Notes under the pieces: model-generated | Seen by the model: only the letters and a program-made list of their open reading frames with translations | Databases searched by the model: none | Told to the model about the DNA's origin: nothing | DNA from: Euryodendron excelsum | Taxonomy: Eukaryota > Streptophyta > Magnoliopsida > Ericales > Pentaphylacaceae | DNA length: 64,000 nucleotides | Assembly (NCBI GenBank): GCA_033060915.1 | Contig: CM065399.1 | Location: 19,495,001-19,559,000, forward strand | Reading direction: 5' to 3' | Made by a program: the position numbers and the translations under genes | Part shown: positions 45,501 through 55,632 of the stretch, piece by piece | How the letters are laid out: the number at the start of each line of letters is the position of its first letter | How positions within the stretch are numbered: the first letter of the stretch is position 1

Positions 45501-47768
45501 AACCTACCTTGTGTCTTGTTTATTTTGTGCGCTTGCTTTTCTTCGGTCTTCCTTTCACTTCAGCCTTAATCTTCGAGGGCTCGTCTTCGGTCTTCAAATC
45601 TTCATAATTGTAGCAATTCACGTCTTCAATGGAGGGTTGGAAGCTAGTGTATATGTGTGTAGGGGCATGTATGAATGTATATAAGGCTAGGGTTTGGAAA
45701 ACCTAGGGAAGCTAGGGTTTTGGGAGTGTGCAAGCTCTGTATATCGAAATATGTGATTTTTAGACTGAGTTTGCGGACCACTTTCATGTCGGAAGAGACT
45801 CTGTATTTATAGAGGTGGGATAAACCTGGCGCCTGTTGCAGTAGCACTAGGCCAAAAATGCTTCTGGAGCCATTAGGAGTGGCGCCAGGCCAAATATTGG
45901 CTTGGCGCCACTACTAGTGGCGCCAACCAATTAGGAAACTATTAAGGTCAGCAAGAAACATATCTTTGACTAGATTTGGGCGCCTGTACTAGTGACCACC
46001 ATGCAATTTTTAGCCTAGCTTCACTAGGAGTGACTCTGGAAAGTCTGGGAATGATTTGAAGAGGCTGGGAATGACCCGAAAGGCCGAAAAAGAGCAGGAA
46101 CACTTAGAATAGTATCCTGAAGGTATTTGACTTGAAAAATGAAGATAAGATACATCAGAAGGATTGACCGAGCCTTTAGGGGCAAAATGGTCAATCGAAT
46201 AGGGAAGTTGCCAAGACGGACTCGGATTGTCCCAGAAGAAGACTCAAGATTTGGAAAAATTATTCAAAATGTTCCCAAAGGTTGCCGTTTTGATACCCAG
46301 AGCCGGTGTGGTCGGAAAAGGTAACCGGCCCACTAGGGGCAAAACGGTCATTTTGCACTGGGTTTACCGGAACTGACTCGGAATGATCCGAAAGGATAAA
46401 GAAAGGTTGAGAATACTATAAAAAGCATTTTTGGGAAGTTACCGGTCTGATACCCAGAGCTGGTGTGGTCGGAAAAGGAGACCGGCCCACCAGGGGCAAA
46501 ACGGTCATTTTGCACTAGTTTGCCGGAATTGACTCGGAATGATCCGGAAAGATAGAGGAAGGCTAAGAATACTATAAGAAGTATTCTTGGGAGGTTATCG
46601 ATTTGATACCTAGAGCCGGTATGGTTCCCGGGGCGTTCGGATGCCTAGGGGCAAAATGGTCATCTTGACCGAAAAGTCTCGGAATTGGCCCAAAACTAAC
46701 TAGAAGGCACCTAATCGTGCTGGATTGCTTTTAAGATAATTTTAGAAGGCTGGACTCACCGTTCTGAAGACTCAGGTGTGTTCTCGAGAAACGTGTTGGA
46801 AAAGGCCCAAGGGGCAGTTTGGTCATTTTTCACCAAAGTGGGCTAGAAGGCACCGGTGTTGACCTCGGTTTTGAGTGTTTATGCCACTCTGACGGCGGTC
46901 GTGTGATACAGGGGTTTGTTGGCAATTCCCTATATCGACCTGTTTGTGAGCATTTCCGCTACTCTTACGGTTGTGATGCTTGAGAGTATTTTCGCTACTC
47001 TGACGGTTCGCGATCATTCCCGAGACTGCCTGATCTCGGGAAGCTGCTAAAGGGACTTAGCGCCTGAGAATCAACTTTCTCGAAAGGCGTGCCTAAATGA
47101 ACATTTCCATATTAGCAGGCTAGCAGGTGCCAAAAATAGACCGTTCTACCATCTAGTGGACTTGGGGTTTCATCCCAGTCGACAGGTTTAAAGGGACTTA
47201 CCACTCCGAAGAGATTTTTTTCGAAAAACGAGCTGGACCGTCTCGAGGAATAAACTGTCTCGAGAGAGGGATTAGAATTGGGAAGGGGTCTTATTGTCTT
47301 CGAAAAGACGCGTCTGATTGGAGTAGATTTACTGTCTTAAGGAATCAACTGTCTCGAGAGAGGGATTGGAATTGGAAAAGGGTCTTATCGTCTTCAGAAA
47401 GACGTGCCTGATTGGAGTAGATTTACCGTCTCGAGAAATAAACTGTCTCGAGAGAGGGATTAGAATTGGAATTGGAAAGGAATTGGAAAGGGGTCTTACC
47501 GTCTTCGGAAAGACGTGCCTGATTAAAGTAGATTTATCGTCTCGAGGAATAAACTGTCTCGAGAGAGGGATTAGAATTGGAAAAGACAATGCCCCTAAGG
47601 GCATTTTGGTCATTTTGCCTCTATTTGGGCCTAGTGGGCCCACGAATCGATGGATAGACGAAATTTAGACTTAGAGAGTTGGTTTCGATTGGAATACATC
47701 CATATTGACTTGAGTACAAGTCTGGACGAAGTGTAGACTGCTGAGCAGTCAAAAATGGGGTGCTTACA
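42591..47768 (-). mobile_element. Solo giant LTR E, minus orientation, 5.18 kb, inside gag
   Basis: A complete family LTR read on the minus strand: start TGTAAGCACCCC at 47768, end ...GGCACGACA at 42591. There is no PBS, PPT or internal sequence. Flanks CCCGC (42586-42590) and CCCAC (47769-47773) form a 5-bp TSD with one G/A change. The short U3 array (about 47220-47580) is the composite type seen in LTR C; the longer U3 repeat lies at about 46180-46670. Confidence 0.88.
45804..45811 (-). promoter_or_regulatory. TATA box of LTR E
   Basis: TATTTATA (TATAAATA on the minus strand). The matching promoter hairpin region lies at about 45868-45930 (GGAGTGGCGCC / TTGGCGCCACTACTAGTGGCGCCAA). Confidence 0.75.
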
Positions 47769-47773
47769 CCCAC

Positions 47774-48680
47774 TAGGGCACGACCCAACTTTAATAGACC
47801 TACTAAATGCCTTCGTACCTTCGACACCTTAGCCTGCACCCAAACTGAGGCCTACCATAACTTGCTAAAAAATAATATCCTGAAGCCCATACCCGCTCGC
47901 CCATTGCCAAGCCCCCTACCCCCAACCTTTAATGCTGCCCTTACATGTGAATACCATTCAGGTGGCCAAGGACACGACACCGAAAGCTGTTTCGCTCTAA
48001 GGCACAAAATCCAAGACTTGATCGACAACAAGACCATTGATCTGCAGCTGGTACAACCTGCTTTGACCCCCAATGTGACCACTAACCCTCTGCCAGACCA
48101 CACCGTTAACATGATATTAGTAGAAATGGAAGGCGAGGGAGAGTTCGACGAGCTCGAGGCCGAAGGTTATGAGGACGATTGGGAGACCAATGAAGAGGAT
48201 GACTGGGAGGAGGATCTCCCATTGTGCCCAATTTATTTCTACAACCCTGATAAGGTGCCTGACGCTTCTGACTAGCCCATTGAGGAGCCAATGTTCCTGA
48301 AGGAAGAACATATCGAAAGCATAACTGCTGACGGATGGGGTGATGAGTTTTTACACACGATGTATGCAGCAGGTGAAAGTCACTTGCTGGAAAACCCTTG
48401 GCTCGCAACTAAGTACAACTATAAAGACATAGGCTGGGGGCTGGAAGAGCCAAGAGAACAGACAGAGTCGTTCGAGTTAGAAGGAGGTGAACTAGCCATC
48501 TTATTTACAAAAGGACCTCTTGCAAGGAACAAGAAGGAGATTAATGAAGCTACCAACTGCACCATCACCGTCAATATATTCGGAGCTCTAGAAGAAACCT
48601 TTGCCTGTCTCGCCTTGGCTAAGGAACTGGATCGCGAATGGAGCATCGAATATGTGGGCATTGTCCTAAATTTGTACTGA
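47774..48680 (+). pseudogene. Gag of element D, C-terminal part with zinc-knuckle-like motif
   Basis: Continues the gag frame after solo LTR E. It has a Pro-rich linker ('IPARPLPSPLPPTFNA'), then C-x-Y-H-x4-G-H-x4-C ('CEYHSGGQGHDTESC') at about 47950-47994, the CYHC-type knuckle common in this lineage, and 'KIQDLIDNK'. An acidic stretch follows, then a TAG at 48273-48275. The same frame stays open for 135 more codons to TGA at 48680. The extension ('EEHIESITADGWGDEF', 'NIFGALEETFACLALAKEL') is not a protease and I do not recognise it. In an intact element this may be one longer gag product. Confidence 0.75.
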
Positions 48681-50917
48681 AATGGGATCCCTTCAAAAGC
48701 GTACAAGAGAAGGGTATTTTCACCCACTTTATTTCTATCCCTTTTACTTCCTGTCTCTAAATTGATGTTTACATTCCATTTTTGCTTAGAAACTCTATGC
48801 TTTCCATAAAAAATGATAAATAGTAGTCAAATGATAGTCTTTTATTTCATTGCTATTTTCTTATCTTTTCTTGGGAATGGTAGTTACTTTCTACGCAAGG
48901 GGCATGGTCTATCATAGGGGTCAATTTGACTTGAAGGAATGATAGCATGAGTTAACCACTCCCTCAACAATCAGTTTTCCAAAAAAAGAGTTCTTGGATG
49001 AGTGAGGAAACTACCCAAATGCAACACTCGCAAGACACTGAAGTTAAGCGATGTGCGGCAGATTATCAAAGTGAAGGGGAGCCGTCTTTCATTTTCCAAC
49101 ATATAAAACATAGTAATAATAAAAATGCTTATATTCCCTTTGCTTAACCCTTAGTGCCTCGCAGAAAGAGAAAATTTTCTTTGTCAATCCTAATCCAAGA
49201 TTGTCCTCCCCACACTGGGGCAGACAATATTTGAGAACTCTAGGAATAATATCCACCCCCACTATGTTAAGGCAGCAGCGGAAGCTCTATAGATCAAGCA
49301 ATCTAGTTCAAAGTGAAGAGAGGCCTTCAGTTCATTTCCCATACAGTCAGAAGTAACCCCTTACCAAACCCGTTGAGCCATTTATCCTTTTCAAGAAAAC
49401 CCTAACTTAGAGATCACCGCCCACGTTGGGTTAGATTGAATTGCCAAGGAAAATGTCTAAAGGAAAAAGGGATGGTAGAATTACTCGTTCCATAGAAATG
49501 GGAAAAGATAAAAAGGACAAAGTGAAGAAAAACAGTTGCCAAGGGGCAAAAGGCCAAAAAAAAAAAAAAAATCTTTAAGGAAAGACCTGAAGAAAACCAT
49601 GATTGAGTCATCTTCAAAAGCATAATAAGAAGATCGAAAGATAAGAGAATCATGTTTATCTCAAAAAGCATATAGAAAGGGTGAAAGAACATAATCATTT
49701 TCACCCTGAGAAGTATATAGTAAAAGTGAGAAGCAAATTTAAAAGTGATCCTAGGTTACAAAGAAACCCAGTAGAAACAATAGGTTTGAGCCTTTACCCT
49801 TTCTTACAAAACCCCAAAACCATGGTCTACATTACAACCTTACTAAAGTCCCCTCTAATTGAAAAACGGATTGCTTGGTCTAAATGAGCTAGATACACTG
49901 TCGAAGCTAAAGAAGAATGCTAGCCTTATTGAGAAAATAGTCAAGGACGGTATGGATCTAAACCCTGCCGAGAACAACATCGAATTTGAGCCTATATATC
50001 CTGTTGTTTCGAAAACCCCATAACCTAGCCTATATTATGGTCCTAAACAAAGTCTCTTCGGATTGAAAGGACTGGCCACTTATCGCTCTCCTAAAGGTTA
50101 GGTAAGTTGTTGCTAAAATCCTGAGAGTTGAGAGTTTCAACCCAACAATCATATACACTAACCCCGATGCAGAGAGTCGGAGGCGATCAAAAGGTTGAGA
50201 AAGGTACGAACTGCTATCATCCAATCAAGGTAAGGTTGAGCTAGAGGAGAGGTTAGACTACTGAAAAAGAAGGAGTTACCATTCCAAAGATATTGAGTTC
50301 AACAGCACCCCTTGTCATTCTATTAGTTAATATATCTCTAATATGTGCATACATTTCCAAAAAAATAATAATAATAAATAAATAAATAAATAAATAATCG
50401 CATGAGCTTCGCATAAGACATAACTCCATGTAAAAACAGAAATCACCAACATCAACTAATGTAATAGATACATAACATCATCATCCGTCACATGCATCTG
50501 ATCATATGCTTAGCTAAAAAGATCATAAATGTCTATCTCTATCCATGCATCTAAATAGCATAAATATCTATCTTTGTACAAAACTGTCAAAATAAAACTG
50601 TTTGACATAAATACATCTTAGGGACAAGGGGTAAAAGAAGATCGGAGTCTCCACAAAAGGCGTTTATCAAAGGTCAAAGTCAATATTATATGGATCGAAA
50701 TCCCAGAAACCATGCATCGAAGGAAGCGGATAGCTACTCGACGCACCAGTATCTTGCAGAGAAGACAAAATCGAAATTAGCCACATAAAAAAAAAAACTA
50801 GACAACAGCAGAATGAATAAAAGAAGCAGAGAAAGAACAATATACCCCGCCACCTCCCATCTAAGCTATTTGAGCCGTCAAGGAAGTTACCTCTACCTAA
50901 TACTGATCTTGCTCTGT
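48681..50917 (+). other. Spacer of element D downstream of gag, no pol
   Basis: About 2.2 kb, rich in short purine runs and stop codons, with an (AAAT)n microsatellite at about 50371-50398. 48690-50145 has an inverted homologue at 19061-20480, so the segment is a regular part of this family and not chance flanking DNA. I looked for protease, RT, RNase H and integrase motifs in both strands and saw none. Confidence 0.6.
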
Positions 50918-52517
50918 CTAGTATCGATCCTTCTGATCCCTCACAGCAGTAAACTCAGCCTGGGGCACATATCCTTTGGCCCGGTGCCACAAGTCAATTA
51001 CCTCCTGGCCCACAGCGTACCCGCTGATTACTTCCTCAAATCGGGTGAAAGCACCAACAGAATGAGCCCCAAAGTGTGCAGCATAATCTGTGTCTGGAGG
51101 AAATAAGAACTCGACACCCGGTTGACGCTCCTGATAGGGGATAGGCACTCCTGCCACCAAGGCCCCAAACATATACTTCGGTAGAGCTCCTGCTGATCAG
51201 AACTCCTCATGAAACTGCCACCAGTGTCACTCTCCGAGATAGGACTCCTAAGTATCGTCATTGAGAAAAGCAGCCCTCGACAAGGATAGCGGGACCAAGT
51301 ACCGTACAGTCTCATAATGAACTGATCCAATGAAAGGCCGCCAAGTCACATCCCTTGCCTCGATTAGCTCCAGGTTAGCCCGGAGCGTCACAAAATCAGT
51401 AATCTTCGATCGCTGGGCTACCCAGTCACGAGCCCACCTCAAAGCTTGAGGATAAAGGTCATCCTCAACAACTGTAGGGCGATGAATAGGAAGGTACTCG
51501 TAGCTCCACCAGACAAGAAATGGCCAGAAACTAGTCATGCTGCCCCAACGGGAAGAAGTCCAGACCCACATCGATCGAAAGAAGTAGCCAAAGGAGAAGG
51601 AACCCCAATCCAACTCTGATAAAGCCCCAAGATCAGCTACTATACTCACCAATCGAAAAGGCACGAGTGACTTGTTGTTGTTGTAGAAGCAACTAAAGAT
51701 GATGAACAAAACAAGTCGCCGTCTCATAATGTCCTGCCTAGCAGGCGATGGCTCAACAGCAAAGGTACGGTCATCCTGACTGAGCCAAGAGACTAGGAAG
51801 GCAGAACGCTCAGGAGGAGGCAAGTCCAGAAGAATGCATATCTCGTCTCTACAGACTGACTGTAGAGTGATCCTCTGGCCAACGAAGGAAAGCCCTATGA
51901 TGATCGCCCAATCCAAAGGAGTGGGACCTAACTCGAAGCCGATAAAGTGGAAGGTCTCGATCTCCCCGAACCATCTCTCAATAAGTGCTAGTACCAAACG
52001 CCGGTTCAGGTGGTTAGCCTATAATCCCATGAAAGCTCCAAATCCGATCTCAGCTAAGAAGGCATGATATGAGAGAGCAGCCCACTGCATGGTCACGAAG
52101 ACCTGTTAAACAGCCCCTCTAAAAGCTGTGTGTACTCGAGGAGGGGGCAAATACTGTCTAGAATATGCGTTGGGGTGATAAGTAAGGTCCCCGAACGGTG
52201 GGATGTCCGGTACCTCTAGGTCTCCCAAGTCAGCATCCATCTGCCTATGTCTAGAGGAGGCTCTCCCATAACCGGTCACCTGATCCCCAAGGCCCGGTAC
52301 CTCCTCCTCAGCACCAATCTCCTCCGCGAAGGCCTGCTCAATCGGAGGAAAGGGATCGACAGGTGGCCTACTCCCCTGTCCGCTCTGACTGGAAGAGGAC
52401 CACCTAGCAGACCGTAGGCTACCCTTAGAACAACTGGTGCCACTGGTGGAATCTGTTCGAGCCGCCTTCCCCGAGCGGCATCTCCTCTCAGAACTATCAT
52501 CACCCGCGTTTGCCATC
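50918..52517 (-). pseudogene. Antisense ORF of element D resembling a plant mobile domain (PMD) protein
   Basis: One minus-strand frame, about 533 codons, with five internal stops (TAA 52106, TAG 52019, TAG 51248, TGA 51227, TGA 51197). The start is taken at M-A-N-A-G (52517), followed by a Ser/Arg-rich acidic region. From about 51997 it reads 'ALIERWFGEIETFHF', 'LGPTPLDWAIIIGLSFVG', then 'DLGALSELDWGSFSFGYF' and 'WRPF'. This is the order of the PMD fold (R-W..E..TFH, T-L-D...GL, W-G...Y). PMD genes such as MAIN and MAIL1 have TE-borne relatives, and antisense extra ORFs between pol and the 3' LTR are known in Tat elements. Its role is unknown. Stops in W, Q or R codons fit C-to-T decay. PMD identity is from memory of the pattern. 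Confidence 0.7.
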
Positions 52518-53601
52518 TTGAAAAGGTAAGCCAAGGTAGATGGTGTTAATATACGGTACATGCAATAAAACAAAGTGAATAAATAATAACAAAATAACAA
52601 ATAAATAAATAAAAAGATTTCAAATGATAAGTCAAAACGAAATTTCTACACCTTTTGTTTTCCCAACTTCAAGTCAAATCTCAAGGGTTTTTTGTCTTTT
52701 TCCTTCAAAAAGATTTTATTTCTAAACTTTTTCCAACTCTTTCCCTAATTTCTAAAATTTTGACAGAGTTTCATTTAAAAATCATCCCTATAACATCCAT
52801 GACATCAACACAAAACACAAACCGTGCATTTCACAACGTTACAATCACATAACATCAGCACCCTCGCACACTTTTTAATTTTTTGAGATTTTCAAAACCT
52901 ATGTTTTATTTTTCCAATAAATCAATGGTTTCTAAAGCTATCCTAAAATTTTCCAAAATCATTTCAAACGTTTTCTAAAATATTCCTACATTTTTCAAAA
53001 TTTTAAACTCTAAAAATTTCATCAATTTCTTGAGTTTTCCCATTTTCCTAATTTTCTAAGTATTTTCTTATTTTTCAAAAAATTAAAAATTCACCAAGTT
53101 TTCAAAAAAAAAATCACGAAATTTCACACGGTTGTTAAACACATTTTTCTAAGGCACATGACATAAAAATCTAGCCAGAAAATCCAATGCCCAAGCCTGT
53201 AGGAATAAACCCTTAATTCCTGCAGAAAACCCTCTTTACATAATCAAGTAAAAATCACTCAAATTCAATCAAACAAACACCAAAATGCAAAAACAGCATC
53301 ACCATAATGTTTAAAAAATATATCGAAACTTCAATTTCTACTATTCACATGGTTCAAATGAAATTCCACACATCAAAAGCAACAGAAAATCGAAAATTCA
53401 CTTTTTGGAGTTTTCCAGCAAAATCTTCTCTTCCGGCGACTTTTCTGACGACGTGGTCTCCTTCTGGCAATCACTCGTGGTCTCTAAGAAATGCTCCTTC
53501 AAGGGTCAAGTCAGTTTCCCTACAAACACTCTCAACTTTTCAAAAAACTCTTCAAATGCCGCAAGTATTCGAACCATAATATTTCTGGTTTTATTTCTAA
53601 A
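52518..53601. other. Region between the antisense ORF start and the 3' LTR of D
   Basis: AT-rich (52600-53300) then mixed composition. On the minus strand it lies upstream of the antisense ORF, so it is where its promoter and 5' UTR would be. Several short open frames show no motif. Confidence 0.45.
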
Positions 53602-53668
53602 CCTGGTGCCACTAGCAAAGGCACCAAGCCTTTTCTGCCAAATGCGCCACTCCTAGTGGCTCCAGTTT
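53602..53668. promoter_or_regulatory. LTR-type hairpin motif outside the LTR
   Basis: 'CCTGGTGCCACTAGCAAAGG' and then 'GCGCCACTCCTAGTGGCTCC' are close to the hairpins found upstream of each LTR TATA box. This copy sits in D's internal region, about 200 bp before the 3' LTR and about 1.1 kb upstream of the antisense ORF. Confidence 0.5.
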
Positions 53669-53824
53669 CCAAATTCTGAGCAGTTCTGCCATTTTTCTCG
53701 CCAAAACTCGTTTTCGAAGGTCTTTTCTACCTAATATCCATTTTCGAACCCCCGTTGTCAAAAAATTTTCAAAGTTCGTCCCTCCGACTGCCTCGCGGTC
53801 AACATGGGACTCTTACTCTATCGT

Positions 53825-53861
53825 TTTCTGTCTTTGACAAGCAAAGACAGAAAAAGAGGGG
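53825..53861 (+). promoter_or_regulatory. Perfect 12-bp hairpin overlapping the polypurine tract of D
   Basis: TTTCTGTCTTTG (53825-53836), loop ACAAG, CAAAGACAGAAA (53842-53853) is a perfect inverted repeat. Its right arm runs into the purine tract AAAGACAGAAAAAGAGGGG (53843-53861), which ends four bases before the 3' LTR. The tract primes plus-strand DNA synthesis. Confidence 0.85.
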
Positions 53862-54059
53862 CAACTGTAAGCACTCCATTTTTTACCGCTGGGCAGTCTA
53901 CGATCCATCTAGACTCGTACTCAAGTCAATATGGATGTATTCCAATCGAAGTTAACTCTCTAGGTCTAATCTCGTCTATCCATCGCTTCACGGGCCCACC
54001 AGGCCCAAGTAGAGGCAAAATAACCAAACTGCCCTTAGGGGCATTATTCAGTCCAATTC

Positions 54060-54280
54060 CAAATTAGGCACGCCTTTTCGAAGGCGGTAAGACCCCTTTC
54101 CATAGTCCAATAGGCGCATCTTTCCAAAGACGGTCCCTTTCTAATTCCAAATCAGGCGCGTCTTTCCGAAGACGGTAAGTCCCTTTTCCAAATCCAAATC
54201 AGGCGCGTCTTTCCGAAGACGGTAAGTCCCTTCTCAAATTCCAAATCAGGCACGTCTTTCCGGAGACTGCAAGTCCCCTT
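54060..54280 (+). repeat. Short U3 array of the D 3' LTR
   Basis: About five units built on GCGCGTCTTTCCGAAGACGG. Confidence 0.75.
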
Positions 54281-55547
54281 TAAAACTTGTCGACCAGGAC
54301 GAGACCCCAAGTCCCCTAAATAGTAAAACGGTCCACCTTTGGCGCCTACTAGCCCGCCAATGCAGAAATGTCCGTTTCAACATGCCTTTCGAGAAAGTTG
54401 ACTTCTCAGACGCTAAGTCCCTTTAGCAACTTCCCGAGATTAAGCAGTTTCAGGACTGATCATGAACCGTCAGAGTAGCGGAAGTACTTTTAAACATCGC
54501 AATTGTCAGAGTAGCGGAAATACTCGCAAACAGATCAATATAGGGAATTGCCAACAAACCCCTGTATCATGTGACCGCCATCAGAGTGGCGGAAACACTC
54601 AAAACTCCGGTCAACACTAGTGCCTGCTAGTCCACTTTGGTGAAAAATGACCAAACTGCCCCTAGGGCCATTTTCCGACAAGTTTCTCTAGAACACACTT
54701 GAGTCCTCAGAATGGTAAGTCCACCCCTTTCCAAGATTATCTTAAAGTCAATCCGGCATAATTAGGTGCCTTCTAATCAGTTTCAGGCCAATTCCGAGAC
54801 TTTCTAACCAAGATGACCATTTTGCCCCTAAGCATCCGAATGCCCCGAGGAGCACACCGGCTCTGGGTATCAAACCCGTAACCTTCCGAGAATACTTTTT
54901 ATAGTGTTCTTAACCTTCTATTATCTTTCTAGATGATTCCGCGTCAGTTTCGATAAACCTTGTGCAAAATGACTATTTTGCCCCTGGTGGGCCAGTCGCC
55001 TTTTCGAACCACACCGGCTCTGGGTATTACACCGGTAATCTCCCAATGATACTTTTTATAGCATTCTCAACCTTGCTTTATCTTTCCAGATCATTCTGAG
55101 TTAGTTCCGGTAATTCGGTACAAAATGACCATTTTACCCCTGGTGGGCCGGTTACTTTTTTCGACCACACCGGCTCTGGGTATCAACCTGATAACCTTTA
55201 GGAATGTTTTAAATAATGTTTTCAAATCTCGAGTCTTCTTCCGAGACATTCTGAGTCCGTCCCGGTAGCTTTTCGATCCAGTTGACCATTTTGCCCCTAA
55301 TGGCCTGGTCAACCCTTCTGACAAATCTTATCATCCTTTTTCAAGTCCACTACCTCAGGGACACTGTTTTAAATGTTCTTGTCCTTTTTCGGCCTTCCGG
55401 GCCATTCTCGATCACTTAAGTCCTTCCCGGGCTTTTCGGAGTTACTCATAGTGAAGCCAAGCTAAAAATTGCAGTGTAGTCACTAGTACAGGCGCCCAAA
55501 TCTTCTCAAGATACATTGCTTGCCGACCTTAAAACTTTCCTAACTGG

Positions 55548-55572
55548 CTGGCGCCACTAGGAGTGGCGCCAG
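55548..55572 (+). promoter_or_regulatory. Promoter hairpin of the D 3' LTR
   Basis: Same perfect 11-bp arms and 3-base loop as in solo LTR A, about 55 bp before the TATA box. Confidence 0.75.
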
Positions 55573-55624
55573 AAGCATTTTTGGCCTAGCGCCATTGCAA
55601 TAGGCGCTAGTGCATTCCCTTGTC

Positions 55625-55632
55625 TATAAATA
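55625..55632 (+). promoter_or_regulatory. TATA box of the D 3' LTR
   Basis: TATAAATA in GTCTATAAATATAGAGCC. If active it would read out into LTR F and the right flank. Confidence 0.75.

Noticed and set aside
47329..47668. Overlapping frames of about 100 codons on both strands
   Set aside because: Translations of the composite U3 tandem array of LTR E.
51834..52067. 77-codon plus-strand frame
   Set aside because: Opposite the antisense PMD-like ORF; no motif of its own.
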